From assembly GCF_011082085.1 (NCBI RefSeq), contig NZ_CP041063.1, forward strand, positions 4,016,001 to 4,080,000: DNA of 64,000 bases, written 5' to 3'. A program made the translations under genes and the position numbers. Source of the stretch: Bacillus sp. Cs-700. GTDB lineage: Bacteria; Bacillota; Bacilli; Bacillales; Guptibacillaceae. Below are positions 17,277 through 26,482 of the stretch, piece after piece (the stretch's first letter is position 1; every line of letters begins with the position of its first letter). The notes under the pieces were generated by a model. That model was not told the origin of the DNA, ran no database searches, and saw only the letters and a program-made list of their open reading frames with translations.

Positions 17277-17315
17277 TTGAAACAATCATTGTTATCAAAA
17301 CATTATAGCAACATT

Positions 17316-17427
17316 TCTTATCAAGAGAGGTGGAGGGACTGGCCCTTTGAAGCCTCGGCAACCGATGAGTTGAATCGTCAACTCATACTGTGCCAAATCC
17401 AGCAGGTGTATCCTGAAAGATAAGAAG
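17316..17427 (+). promoter_or_regulatory. SAM-I (S-box) riboswitch aptamer
   Basis: The leader has the S-box signatures in order: TCTTATCAAGAGAGGTGGAG at the 5' arm of P1/P2, GGCCC...GAAGCC, CGGCAACC, a P4-type hairpin (ATGAGTTG...CAACTCAT), GTGCCAAATCC, GCAGG and the closing GAAAGATAAGA. High S-adenosylmethionine favours the terminator that follows, so sulfite reductase is made when SAM is low. Confidence 0.95.
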
Positions 17428-17444
17428 ATTGGCATCGTTCTCAC

Positions 17445-17482
17445 AAACCTTTCTTCTTATGCTTAAAGAAGAGAGGTTTTTT
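17445..17482 (+). terminator. Riboswitch expression-platform terminator
   Basis: AAACCTTTCTTCTT pairs with AAGAAGAGAGGTTT through one G-U wobble and is followed by six T. Its 5' arm can compete with the aptamer for pairing, the usual S-box switch. Confidence 0.9.
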
Positions 17483-17584
17483 ATGTGTATCTTAAAAGAG
17501 AGGAGCATGCTTCGTATTCATACGGTTTTAAATCCGGGTAAACAACTTGTATTACATTGAATTAAATATGCGAGGTGGATTGTA

Positions 17585-19396
17585 TTGCATTTACAGGTTA
17601 TGAATAGTCCTTTTGATCAAGAACAAACGGAACTTTTAAATCGTTTGTTACCAACGTTAAATGAAACGCAAAAAAATTGGCTAAGTGGATACCTAGCTGT
17701 TCCGGGAGTGGCAGAAACAGCGACAACAACTGAAGCTCCCTCAACTGAAGAAGCGTTCTCAAAGAATGAACCAAAAACGCGTGAAATTACAATTCTCTAT
17801 GGCTCTCATACGGGAAATTGCCAGTCGCTAGCAGAATCTTTTTTTGAGCGGCTAGATCACGAAAAGTACAACGTTACGCTCTCATCCCTCGATGATTTTA
17901 AACCAAAGTCACTAAAGAAAGTAGAAGACCTTTTGTTGATTACAAGCACGCATGGAGATGGAGACCCTCCTGATAATGCGCTAAGCTTTTATGACTTTAT
18001 CAAAAGTAAGCGAGCTCCTGAATTGGGGGAAATTAGATTTTCTGTCTTATCACTTGGAGATAGCTCGTATGAATTTTTCTGTCAAACTGGGAAAGATTTC
18101 GATGGACGTCTGGAAGAATTAGGAGCTACTAGAATTTATCCTCGTGTTGATTGTGATTTGGATTTTGAAGAACCTGCGGAAGAATGGTTTGAAGGTGTCA
18201 TGAGTGTGTTGTCTGATGCCCCGTCCAATAGTGAAGCGTCACCTTCTAAGGAAGCAAGTGAACCGAATCTTTCGTACTCAAGAACGAATCCGTTTAAAGC
18301 AGAGATTTTAGAGAATATCAATTTGAACGGAAAGGGATCGAATAAAGAAACGCGTCATCTTGAGCTTGATCTTGAAGGATCCAATCTCGTATACGAACCA
18401 GGCGACAGTCTAGGGGTTTATCCTGAAAATGATACCGACCTTGTGCTTCAACTGATTGAAGAAATGAATTGGGACCGAGACAGCCAGGTGGTTGTAAACA
18501 AGCAAGCAGACGTACAGTCACTTCAGGAAGCTTTAACGAAAACATATGAGATTACTAGTCTAACAAAACCATTACTTAAGAAGGTTGCGGAGCTCACAGA
18601 GAGTGCGGAGCTACTAAGTATGGTTAAGGCTGAAGGTGAAGAGCTCAAAACTTATATTTATGGTAGAGATCTCATTGATCTGGTGAAAGATTATGGTCCG
18701 TGGGAGATTGCTGCAGAGGAATTTGTGAAGGTGCTTCGTAAAATCCCAGTCCGTCTTTACTCCATTGCAAGCAGTCAGAAAGCGAGTGAAGACGAAGTTC
18801 ATCTTACAATCGGGGCGCTTCGCTATGACGCACACGGTCGAGCTCGCACTGGCGTTTGTTCGGGGCAATGCGCTGAGCGCTCACAGGCAGGAGATCAATT
18901 GCCGGTCTTTGTTCAACGGAACGAGAATTTTAGATTGCCAAATAATCCAGATACACCTGTCATCATGATTGGAGCAGGGACTGGAGTAGCCCCGTATCGT
19001 GCATTTCTACAGGAACGAGAAGAAATTGGTGCCCGTGGGGAGACGTGGTTGTTCTTTGGTGAACAGCACTTTGTGACCGATTTTCTTTACCAGTTGGAAT
19101 GGCAAAAGTGGTTAAAAGATGGCGTGTTGACTCGCATGGATGTTGCTTTTTCACGCGATACAGAGGAGAAAGTGTATGTTCAGCACCGCATGCGTGAGCG
19201 AAGTAAAGAACTATACGAATGGCTTCAGAAGGGAGCACACATTTATGTATGTGGTGATGAGAAATATATGGCAAAAGATGTTCATATTGCTCTCGTCAAC
19301 ATTCTGGAGCAAGAGGGCGACTTGAGTGAGTCTGAAGCAGAGGCTTATCTAGCGGATCTGCGAAACGCGAAACGCTACCAGCGTGATGTGTACTAA
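17585..19396 (+). CDS. cysJ: Assimilatory sulfite reductase (NADPH) flavoprotein subunit
   Basis: The 603-residue CysJ carries electrons from NADPH through FAD and FMN to CysI. The N-terminal flavodoxin domain is visible at [20 protein letters not shown] (about residue 68) with [12 protein letters not shown]. The FAD-binding RLYSIASS is near residue 390, and the NADPH-binding [16 protein letters not shown] is near residue 460. The start is the TTG at 17585 behind GAGGTGG; it gives a protein starting with [10 protein letters not shown], matching Bacillus CysJ. It is controlled by the SAM riboswitch upstream and is followed 22 bases later by cysI. Confidence 0.96.
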   Translation: MHLQVMNSPFDQEQTELLNRLLPTLNETQKNWLSGYLAVPGVAETATTTEAPSTEEAFSKNEPKTREITILYGSHTGNCQSLAESFFERLDHEKYNVTLSSLDDFKPKSLKKVEDLLLITSTHGDGDPPDNALSFYDFIKSKRAPELGEIRFSVLSLGDSSYEFFCQTGKDFDGRLEELGATRIYPRVDCDLDFEEPAEEWFEGVMSVLSDAPSNSEASPSKEASEPNLSYSRTNPFKAEILENINLNGKGSNKETRHLELDLEGSNLVYEPGDSLGVYPENDTDLVLQLIEEMNWDRDSQVVVNKQADVQSLQEALTKTYEITSLTKPLLKKVAELTESAELLSMVKAEGEELKTYIYGRDLIDLVKDYGPWEIAAEEFVKVLRKIPVRLYSIASSQKASEDEVHLTIGALRYDAHGRARTGVCSGQCAERSQAGDQLPVFVQRNENFRLPNNPDTPVIMIGAGTGVAPYRAFLQEREEIGARGETWLFFGEQHFVTDFLYQLEWQKWLKDGVLTRMDVAFSRDTEEKVYVQHRMRERSKELYEWLQKGAHIYVCGDEKYMAKDVHIALVNILEQEGDLSESEAEAYLADLRNAKRYQRDVY

Positions 19397-19418
19397 GCGT
19401 GATGGAAGGAGTTTGGTT

Positions 19419-21128
19419 ATGTCAAAGAAGACGGTAACACAAGATGGAAAACCGAGTGAAATGGAGAAAATTAAAGACGAAAGCCACTATTTACGTGGGT
19501 CTCTTGTCGAAAGTTTTGCGGATCCGATTACTGCATCGATTCCGGATGCGGATACAAAGCTATTAAAGTTTCATGGTAGCTATATGCAGGACGATCGTGA
19601 CATTCGCCAGGAGCGGAAACAGCAAAAGCTTGAACCGGCTTATCAATTCATGGTTCGCGTCCGATTGCCCGGGGGCGTAGCGACGCCAGAACAGTGGTTA
19701 GTGATGGATGATCTTGCAAATCAGTACGGAAATGGAACGCTCAAATTAACGACGCGTCAAACCTTTCAAATGCATGGGATTTTAAAATGGAATATGAAGA
19801 AGAGTATTCAGGCAATGGATTCTGTTCTAATGGATTCTCTTGCAGCCTGTGGTGACGTGAATCGAAACGTGATGTGTAACGCCAATCCGTATCAATCTGA
19901 TATTCATGCAGAAGTGCACGGATGGGCACGAAAACTAAGCGACGATCTGTTACCAAGAACAAGAGCGTATCATGAAATTTGGTTAGATGAAGAGAAGGTG
20001 CTCGATCGAAAAGAAGAAGAGATTGAGCCAATGTATGGCCCTCATTACTTACCGAGAAAATTTAAGATTGGTGTTGCGGTTCCGCCATCAAACGATGTGG
20101 ACATTTTCTCCCAGGACCTTGGCTTTATTGCGATTCTTGAAGATGGCAAGCTACAAGGGTTTAATGTTGCCGTAGGCGGTGGAATGGGCATGACGCATGG
20201 CGACACAAGTACGTATCCGCAGCTGTCGCGAATTATTGGCTTTTGTTCACCTGAAAACATTGTTGATGTGGCCGAGAAGATCATTACGATTCAGCGTGAT
20301 TATGGCAATCGCTCAGAGCGAAAGAACGCTCGCTTTAAATATACAATTGATCGAAGAGGACTGGATTGGGTACGGAACGAATTGACTAGTAGACTCGGGT
20401 ATGAACTAGAAGAAGCTCGTTCTTATCATTTCGATCATAACGGCGACCGCTATGGGTGGGTCAAAGGTGATGGCAAATGGCACTTAACGCTCTTTATCCA
20501 AAATGGTCGCATTGTTGATCTAGAAGATTATCAAATCATGACCGGATTACGTGAAATTGCAAAAGTTCATGAAGGTGATTTCAGACTAACACCGAACCAG
20601 AATCTCATTATTGCAAACGTACCAGAAGAGAAGAAAGCGGAAATCGATGAACTTGTCGCTGCATACGGTCTGACAGACGGGAAGCAGAATTCAGCCCTAC
20701 GCCGTAATTCGATGGCCTGTGTGGCTTTCCCGACATGCGGTTTAGCAATGGCAGAAGCTGAGCGGTATTTACCTTCTCTTATTGATAAAATCGAGGAGAT
20801 TGTGGATGAAGCAGGTCTAAGAGAAGAAGAGATTGTGATTCGTATGTCGGGCTGTCCGAATAGCTGTTCACGTCCAACATTAGGCGAGATTGCTTTTATT
20901 GGAAAGGCACCTGGTAAGTACAACATGTATATGGGAGCCGGATTCGTTGGCGATCGTTTAAGCAAGCTTTATAAAGAAAATATTGGCGAAGAAGAAATCC
21001 TCGCTTCTCTCAAACCAATCTTCTTTAACTACGCAAAAGAAAAAGAAGAGAATGAGCATTTCGGTGATTATGTGATCCGAGCGGGATATGTTGAAGAAGT
21101 GCGTTCCGGACTTGATTTTCATAGTTAA
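19419..21128 (+). CDS. cysI: Assimilatory sulfite reductase (NADPH) hemoprotein subunit
   Basis: The 569-residue CysI reduces sulfite to sulfide at a siroheme/[4Fe-4S] centre. The cluster ligands are present as [15 protein letters not shown] and [11 protein letters not shown] near residues 430-480 (C-x5-C and C-x3-C). The conserved substrate and siroheme region [18 protein letters not shown] and [11 protein letters not shown] are near residues 85-120. The frame is open upstream, overlapping cysJ, but the ATG at 19419 follows GGAAGGAG. It is co-transcribed with cysJ. Confidence 0.96.
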   Translation: MSKKTVTQDGKPSEMEKIKDESHYLRGSLVESFADPITASIPDADTKLLKFHGSYMQDDRDIRQERKQQKLEPAYQFMVRVRLPGGVATPEQWLVMDDLANQYGNGTLKLTTRQTFQMHGILKWNMKKSIQAMDSVLMDSLAACGDVNRNVMCNANPYQSDIHAEVHGWARKLSDDLLPRTRAYHEIWLDEEKVLDRKEEEIEPMYGPHYLPRKFKIGVAVPPSNDVDIFSQDLGFIAILEDGKLQGFNVAVGGGMGMTHGDTSTYPQLSRIIGFCSPENIVDVAEKIITIQRDYGNRSERKNARFKYTIDRRGLDWVRNELTSRLGYELEEARSYHFDHNGDRYGWVKGDGKWHLTLFIQNGRIVDLEDYQIMTGLREIAKVHEGDFRLTPNQNLIIANVPEEKKAEIDELVAAYGLTDGKQNSALRRNSMACVAFPTCGLAMAEAERYLPSLIDKIEEIVDEAGLREEEIVIRMSGCPNSCSRPTLGEIAFIGKAPGKYNMYMGAGFVGDRLSKLYKENIGEEEILASLKPIFFNYAKEKEENEHFGDYVIRAGYVEEVRSGLDFHS

Positions 21129-21142
21129 TGCTTTGACAGAAA

Positions 21143-21178
21143 GAAACCCAAAGATCACGTGTGTGAACTTTGGGTTTC
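21143..21178 (+). terminator. Hairpin after cysI
   Basis: GAAACCCAAAG and CTTTGGGTTTC form an exact 11-bp stem. The following T-run is poor (CCTATTC), so termination may be partial. Confidence 0.6.
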
Positions 21179-21201
21179 CCTATTCAAACGGAGGTGTATG
21201 A

Positions 21202-22416
21202 ATGAATTACAGCATGGTTTCCCATTTAATCTGCCCAAAGTGTAGTGAAACATATGATGTGGATAAGATCCAACAGCTCTGTGTTTGTGGATCGCCACTT
21301 CTCGTTGAGTATAAGCTTGATGAAGTGAAGAAGTACGTTACAAAGGAAATGATCGCAGAACGAGAGCCGTCACTGTGGCGCTACCATGAGTTGCTTCCTA
21401 TTAAAAATGTAGAAAATAAAGTGAGTTTCGAGGAAGGCATGACGCCAATCCTGTCACTCCCTATTCTTGGTAAGGAGGTAGGCATCCCGAATTTGTACAT
21501 AAAAGATGAAGGCCTGGTACCAACTGGTTCGTTTAAAGCAAGAGGCGCTGCGGTTGGGGTTTCAAAGGCAAAAGAGCTTGGTGTTCGGAACTTAGCGATG
21601 CCGACGAATGGTAATGCAGGAGCTGCCTGGTCGCTTTATGCTGCAAAGGCAGGATTAGAAGCTCATATTGTGATGCCAGTTGACGCTCCTGAAATTACGA
21701 GAAAAGAAGTAAGTATATCTGGAGCGCATCTGCATCTCGTGAACGGTTTGATTAGTGACGCAGGGAAAATCGTAGGTGACCTCGTGAAAGAACAGGGATT
21801 CTATGATGCTTCTACGCTTAAAGAACCTTATCGCATTGAAGGTAAAAAGACGATGGGGTATGAAATAGCGGAACAACTGAATTGGAAGCTTCCTGATGTG
21901 ATTCTTTATCCAACAGGTGGAGGCGTCGGCCTGATCGGCATCTATAAAGCGTTTATTGAACTCCAACAGCTTGGGTGGATCAAAGAAGAGAAGCTTCCTA
22001 GATTAGTTGCTGTTCAATCGGAAGGATGTGCTCCAATCGTCAAAGCATTCGATGAAGGGAAAATGGAATCGGACTTCTGGGAGAATTCAACCACGCATGC
22101 GTTTGGGATTAATGTCCCAAAAGCCATAGGTGATTTTCTTGTTCTGGACGCGATCTACCAAACGAATGGTTGTGCCATTTCCGTTTCTGAAGAAGAAATC
22201 CGTGCATCGCAAAGGGAAGTAGCCACTCTAGAAGGGCAATTTGTTTGTCCTGAAGGAGCCGCTACGTTTGCAGCAGCCAAAAGGTTAAAGGAGCACAATT
22301 GGATCAAAGAAGATGAAAAGGTCATTTGTTTAAATACAGGCCTCGGAATAAAATATCTGGACGCATTTGAAGTGGATGTGAAGACGATGGAGGCTTTTGA
22401 AAGAATTAAATCGTAA
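21202..22416 (+). CDS. thrC: Threonine synthase
   Basis: The 404-residue PLP enzyme converts O-phosphohomoserine to threonine. An N-terminal zinc-ribbon-like segment has CPKC and CVC at residues 11-29. The PLP lysine is in PTGSFKARGA (Lys112), and the phosphate-binding loop is PTGGGVGLIG near residue 237. This length and the N-terminal extension fit the plant/archaeal-like class of threonine synthases found in many Bacillus as extra copies; a closely related role such as cysteate synthesis is possible but less likely. It stands just after cysJI but is separated by a hairpin. Confidence 0.85.
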   Translation: MNYSMVSHLICPKCSETYDVDKIQQLCVCGSPLLVEYKLDEVKKYVTKEMIAEREPSLWRYHELLPIKNVENKVSFEEGMTPILSLPILGKEVGIPNLYIKDEGLVPTGSFKARGAAVGVSKAKELGVRNLAMPTNGNAGAAWSLYAAKAGLEAHIVMPVDAPEITRKEVSISGAHLHLVNGLISDAGKIVGDLVKEQGFYDASTLKEPYRIEGKKTMGYEIAEQLNWKLPDVILYPTGGGVGLIGIYKAFIELQQLGWIKEEKLPRLVAVQSEGCAPIVKAFDEGKMESDFWENSTTHAFGINVPKAIGDFLVLDAIYQTNGCAISVSEEEIRASQREVATLEGQFVCPEGAATFAAAKRLKEHNWIKEDEKVICLNTGLGIKYLDAFEVDVKTMEAFERIKS

Positions 22417-22422
22417 CAGAAT

Positions 22423-22455
22423 GAGCCCCGTCCTTAGGTAATAAGGGCGGGGCTC
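22423..22455. terminator. Bidirectional intrinsic terminator
   Basis: GAGCCCCGTCCTTA pairs with TAAGGGCGGGGCTC, a 14-bp stem with one mismatch. It separates thrC from the convergent MEDS-domain gene. Confidence 0.85.
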
Positions 22456-22458
22456 ACT

Positions 22459-23016
22459 TTAGCCAAGGTATTGCTTGGACAATGTAAATTCATCATTCAT
22501 TAAAACGTAGGGGTGCGTTTCCATTAAGATTGTGACCAGGTAATCAGGCATTCTTTCGCTGTTATAGGCACAAATAAGTGGAAACGAAAAGTCGTTCACA
22601 GCTTCATCAACAATTTTCTCGAAATCTTCGATTAGAAAAAGGGGCTCTTCCATTGAAGCCCATTCTACGTGCGCCCAGGAACGGAAGGAAAGATTACTTT
22701 CCACGTACGGCCCCACGGTCTCTTTAAAATACTCATGAATGGCAGGAGGATGATAACTTCCACTTGAAAAGTAAAAATCAAAGCTATTAACACGGTGGAC
22801 ATAGTTTAATTGATTCTCAGTTAGCTTTCGTTGTAATTCTGTTAAAATCATCGGATAAAGGCGATCATTTTCAATGAGAATCGTGTATTCTCCGTGCAAT
22901 GCTCCTTGTTCAATGAAGTCGCAAACCTGTTCAATGTAGCTCTTAACTTCTTGATATGCATAAAGCACATGAACACATTTTTTCTCTATGAACAGCTGGT
23001 TCATTTTACTTTTCAA
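22459..23016 (-). CDS. MEDS domain-containing protein
   Basis: The 185-residue soluble protein fits the MEDS (DcmR-type sensory) domain, seen in Bacillus regulators of stress response. Pointers are HVLYAYQEVKSYIEQVCDFIEQG at the start, the central GEYTILIENDRLYPMI and the C-terminal FPLICAYNSE. It lacks a kinase or HTH domain, so it is a stand-alone sensory module. The start is TTG at 23016 after GGGAG with seven-base spacing. A terminator of the preceding gene lies 60 bases upstream. Confidence 0.75.
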   Translation of the reverse strand: MKSKMNQLFIEKKCVHVLYAYQEVKSYIEQVCDFIEQGALHGEYTILIENDRLYPMILTELQRKLTENQLNYVHRVNSFDFYFSSGSYHPPAIHEYFKETVGPYVESNLSFRSWAHVEWASMEEPLFLIEDFEKIVDEAVNDFSFPLICAYNSERMPDYLVTILMETHPYVLMNDEFTLSKQYLG

Positions 23017-23074
23017 CTAATCACTCCCTCAAGTTTGATGTTACATCTAGTTTACTACAGTTTTGATAAATGAA

Positions 23075-23102
23075 AAACCCGCTTCTAATTTGAAGCGGGT
23101 TT
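23075..23102 (-). terminator. Intrinsic terminator
   Basis: AAACCCGCTTC and GAAGCGGGTTT form an exact 11-bp stem, followed on the minus strand by TTCATTT. It ends the M50-like gene. Confidence 0.85.
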
Positions 23103-23106
23103 CCGT

Positions 23107-23586
23107 TTAATCAATAGGGTCAACGGATTTTCCATAACGGAGAACATCAAAGACAGCCATCCCGTCACTTGGTCTCCCATCATCATTGCGAAAAGGCATA
23201 AGAGAGAAGAAAATGAAGTAGATGGAGAAATAAGTAAATTGATAGAAAAAGAGCGTAACAGGAATCATGTTTGACGTGATCAAATAGTTTATGATTAAAA
23301 TAACGATTAAATTAAACAAACTACCACTTAAGTAAATGGCGATGTGTGCCCAGGTTTTATTATATTTCAACTCCTCGTACTGACACCAACCTTCCATAAA
23401 GTACTTTCTTCGAATTTCTAGTGGACCTATATGAAAAAGCGTGCGTCCTGTACCGATACAAAATTTCACTTTACCTCCAAATAGTCTGGCAACAAGCACG
23501 TGACCAGCTTCATGGACGAGCGTGACAATTGGTAGGATAACGAAGAAATTCACTAGAAACATTGGGATATCATTAAACGTAAACAT
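23107..23586 (-). CDS. M50-like (site-2 protease family) membrane peptidase
   Basis: The 159-residue membrane protein has the zinc motif HEAGH at residues 25-29 within the first membrane helix, and a late Asp region SLMPFRNDDGRPSDG near residue 135 that resembles the NxxPxxxxDG metal-binding motif of site-2 proteases. About four hydrophobic segments are visible. It has no PDZ domain and is shorter than SpoIVFB or RseP. Whether it is an active intramembrane protease is uncertain. Confidence 0.72.
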   Translation of the reverse strand: MFTFNDIPMFLVNFFVILPIVTLVHEAGHVLVARLFGGKVKFCIGTGRTLFHIGPLEIRRKYFMEGWCQYEELKYNKTWAHIAIYLSGSLFNLIVILIINYLITSNMIPVTLFFYQFTYFSIYFIFFSLMPFRNDDGRPSDGMAVFDVLRYGKSVDPID

Positions 23587-23805
23587 TCTCTTACCTCCAC
23601 AAGGTGATTGGTATTTCTATAAGAAAGACCGTTCCCGAATGAGAGGATTCCTAACGTTTTTTCAGTAAGTAACATGAAACGGTAATAAACGAAATCATCT
23701 CGATACATTTTTGGTTTAATGTGGTGAAATTTACATGATGAAAAAAGGAAATCATGATTCAAGAGCGTAAAAGGAAAGAGAGAACTTACTAAGGAGGCTT
23801 CCTAC

Positions 23806-24231
23806 ATGTACGAATTAAAAACGAAAGAAACGGACAATAGTGTCATTGAATTTATTGAAAGTGTCGATCATCCGAAAAAGCGAGAAGATGGATACCGGTT
23901 GTTAGATCTATTTACTGAAACAACGGGATATGAAGCGAAAATGTGGGGGCCAAGCATTATTGGTTTTGGCTCGTATCATTATCAATACGCGACGGGTCAT
24001 GAAGGAGATGCGCCACTCGTAGGATTCTCACCAAGGAAAGCAAAAATTAGCTTATATCTCGCTCAAGGTGAACCGGAACGCGAGAACGCACTTGAGCGAT
24101 TGGGTAAGCATAAGACAGGTAAGGCGTGCGTATACGTGAATAAGTTAGACGATATCGATCTTGATGTTTTGAAAGAGATGATTCGACAGTCAGTTGATTA
24201 CTTGAAAGAGTTATATCCTGAGGGTTCTTAA
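23806..24231 (+). CDS. DUF1801 domain-containing protein
   Basis: This is a 141-residue soluble protein. The blocks EAKMWGPSIIGFGSYHY near residue 45, GFSPRKAKISLYL near residue 73 and the late LGKHKTGKACVYVNKLDDID define the DUF1801 (YdhG-like) family. The family folds like a small alpha/beta module; its biochemical role is unknown. The start follows AAGGAGG. Confidence 0.85.
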   Translation: MYELKTKETDNSVIEFIESVDHPKKREDGYRLLDLFTETTGYEAKMWGPSIIGFGSYHYQYATGHEGDAPLVGFSPRKAKISLYLAQGEPERENALERLGKHKTGKACVYVNKLDDIDLDVLKEMIRQSVDYLKELYPEGS

Positions 24232-24280
24232 AGAACATTAAATCGGTTGTGCACAACATAATAACCCTTCAAAGAAAGTG

Positions 24281-24312
24281 AGGGGTGAGGCATTGATAGC
24301 CTGACCCCTTTA
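24281..24312. terminator. Probable terminator
   Basis: AGGGGTGAGGC pairs with GCCTGACCCCT with one mismatch and is followed by TTTAAAT. It lies between convergent genes. Confidence 0.6.
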
Positions 24313-24325
24313 AATAGATAGAGAA

Positions 24326-25576
24326 TCATTGAACGGTCATCGTTTGAAGCGCAACCGCTTTAATGGCGCCTTCTTTCGAATCAGACACAAAGGAAAGTTT
24401 ATTTTCCCCAGCATAATAAACATGAAGATATTCAGAATCCAATTCGTTAAACACCACTTCGTCAGGCTCTCCGAATTGACAAACAACTTCAGCGTATGGG
24501 ACAGCTGGGCCCTCCGAAAGCGCATTGTATCTTAGATTACTTACTTTCTCATCGGCTGTTAAGTAAGAGTAGCTGTCATCATAAAAACCTGGCGTTCCTT
24601 CATAAAGTGCTTCATCAAACGTCATGGAAGGCTTCAGTTTTTTCAAGGCTTCTTCCGACATACCAAGAAAAATGGACGTATCTTTTAAGTGGCCCTGTTC
24701 GGCAAACTGCAAAAGTTCAGAATGAAAAGGGGCCTTGTCACAAGAAGCGGTCTCGTTAGTGGCTGCAGGCTTTTCGTTTGAAAGAGCATATTCCCCGTTA
24801 AAACCGACAGCTGCATCATGATAATTTAAGCACGTATCCTCAATAAATGAAATCACATCATCTGATAGTACAAACGTTCCTGAACAGGCGGGATCTTCTG
24901 AATCCTTGAACGTTGCTTCATTACCGTTAATTGTAGCAGTACCTTTTAGTTCACCGACCTGATCGCCGTTACGAACATCGAAGGCGAACTCAAAAGATTC
25001 CTTAGTTACATTTGATAGCGTAAGGGTGCCTTGCTCAAAAGTTGGGTTAATATAAAGTGCTTCTTGCCAGTTAGCTTCTTCAGCTGTCGTAGTTTCTTCT
25101 GTTGAGGAAGAGGAATTTCCAACTTCAATCTTTGTATAAACACCTGTAAACGAAACCGGGTTTTCATTTAAGTTCTCACAGGCTTCGCTCGTATCGATCG
25201 TTAACCGATCTTCTTTCCAGCCGAAAGAAACTTTGCATTCTGAGTTTTCAGTGTGTGTAAATGAAGCCATTTCTCCATTAACCTGAGCGATTCCGGACAA
25301 TTCACCAACGTTTTGACCATCGTAGGCTTGGAGCATAAACGTGAAGGAATCCGCTTTTGGATCGGTTATATCAAGTCCACCAAGAATTTCGCCATCCTTT
25401 TCCCATTTGTAGGTACCTTCTTGAAAAAGAACTTCTGTTGCAGTCTCCGTCGAAGACTTGTCTACCGCTTCTTTTTCTGCTTCTACTTTTTCTGAGGAGT
25501 CTGAGGTGGTAAGGAAATTACAAGCCGACACAGTAAGTAACAAGACGAATAAAAACACCATACGGAGCGTTTTCAT
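24326..25576 (-). CDS. Lipoprotein with two internal repeats, hypothetical
   Basis: The 416-residue protein has a lipoprotein signal with lipobox VSAC (Cys19), then a Ser/Glu-rich linker. Two related segments follow: about residues 50-150 (FTFMLQAYDGQNVGELSGIA, EMASFTHTE, SEACENL) and 175-270 (FEFAFDVRNGDQVGELKGTA, NEATFKDSE, EDTCLNYHD), each probably with one disulfide. A third, different domain occupies residues 280-416 (GHLKDTSIFLGMSEEALKKL). It should be attached to the outer face of the cytoplasmic membrane. No family is recognised with certainty. Confidence 0.8.
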   Translation of the reverse strand: MKTLRMVFLFVLLLTVSACNFLTTSDSSEKVEAEKEAVDKSSTETATEVLFQEGTYKWEKDGEILGGLDITDPKADSFTFMLQAYDGQNVGELSGIAQVNGEMASFTHTENSECKVSFGWKEDRLTIDTSEACENLNENPVSFTGVYTKIEVGNSSSSTEETTTAEEANWQEALYINPTFEQGTLTLSNVTKESFEFAFDVRNGDQVGELKGTATINGNEATFKDSEDPACSGTFVLSDDVISFIEDTCLNYHDAAVGFNGEYALSNEKPAATNETASCDKAPFHSELLQFAEQGHLKDTSIFLGMSEEALKKLKPSMTFDEALYEGTPGFYDDSYSYLTADEKVSNLRYNALSEGPAVPYAEVVCQFGEPDEVVFNELDSEYLHVYYAGENKLSFVSDSKEGAIKAVALQTMTVQ

Positions 25577-25929
25577 AGGATTCCTCCCTATTAAAGTAAG
25601 TTGATGTCATTATTATACATAAGCTTCTCTGAAAGAAAGGGATATTGGTGTCGAGACATAAAAAAATCTCTTGTCTACTTTAAGCGAATACTTGTGTAAA
25701 CTAGTTGGCCATTTCCGGGGAAATGAGTGGAAGAAGTCGAACCGTTTCTTAACTGTGAGTAGAAGGGAAGGATTGTGGTGAAAACTGGTCAAAAGCGTTT
25801 GGTTGGAAATTCACTGTTGCTAATTTCGCAAAGAGACGATAGTGATAATTTTATATGTGATTGAGCATTTTACTAGAATTACTTAAGGTAGACAAAATCT
25901 AAGCAATAGTGAAAATTTATGATAAGCTA

Positions 25930-26060
25930 ATGGAAGACCTTAAAGATGTTAGAAAGGTAGTTGAGTCATTCTGGATTTCATCAATAACAATGTTGTGTTA
26001 CTTGGCATAGGATGTCTTATTGTGGCTTTGTTGCTTGCAAAGTTTACAAAAAAGAAGTGA
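25930..26060 (+). pseudogene. Frameshifted small membrane protein
   Basis: An ATG at 25930 opens MEDLKDVRKVVES. At 25969 the reading must move by one base, after which LDFINNNVVLLGIGCLIVAL continues to a Lys-rich end and TGA at 26058. The joined product would be a single-pass protein of about 44 residues with a basic tail. A terminator follows at once, which supports the reading of a former small gene. Confidence 0.4.
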
Positions 26061-26087
26061 GCTGTTTATGTGTACAGCTCCTTTTTC
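26059..26087 (+). terminator. Intrinsic terminator
   Basis: GAGCTGT and ACAGCTC form a 7-bp stem with an 8-base loop, followed by CTTTTTC, directly after the small membrane frame. Confidence 0.75.
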
Positions 26088-26216
26088 TATAGACAAGCTA
26101 CTAAAACATTACTTACGTGATACCCAATTGGACGGACGTCCGTGCCTTTTTTCTTGAATGGATTACCGTAGCAACGAATCGTGTTACACTAATGCCAGAG
26201 GAGTGAAGATGATAAA

Positions 26217-26459
26217 ATGGGGAAATGTACAATTGATCATTCATACGAAGATGTGAAAACAAAGCTCGACAACCAATCACCTTATATGCCTGATGCGCTT
26301 GTCCAAGAAGCTTATGACTTCTTACATCAAACGATCATTCAGGAAACGTTGAATGAGCTTTTTCATTTATTAAAGAAATATGATCTTGCTTCAGAACAAG
26401 ATCGACGAAACCGAGATGCTGAGCTCCGAAAGCTCATGCAGTTAGCTAGAAGAGAATGA
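26217..26459 (+). CDS. Small soluble protein, hypothetical
   Basis: The 80-residue protein is mostly helical and charged (ELFHLLKKYDLASEQDRRNRDAELRKLMQ), without membrane segments or cysteine motifs. GAGGAG lies 13 bases before the ATG, a rather long spacing. It is followed 23 bases later by the AlaX-type gene, so both may share a transcript. The family is not recognised. Confidence 0.65.
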   Translation: MGKCTIDHSYEDVKTKLDNQSPYMPDALVQEAYDFLHQTIIQETLNELFHLLKKYDLASEQDRRNRDAELRKLMQLARRE

Positions 26460-26482
26460 CGGATAGAAAGAAGTGATAGGAT

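Larger units (their letters stand above)
25577..26216. other. Gene-poor interval with decayed small frames
   Basis: This 640-base stretch holds no long gene. It contains a 28-codon GTG frame at 25778-25864 behind GGAAGG (start VKTGQKRLVG, faintly like the N-terminus of ROK regulators), a frameshifted small membrane protein at 25930-26060, its terminator, and the 12-bp palindrome ACGGACGTCCGT at 26132-26143. Confidence 0.5.

Noticed and set aside
25778-25864. Remnant of a ROK-family regulator
   Set aside because: Only the first ten residues look similar and the frame is 28 codons; too weak to annotate as a gene.
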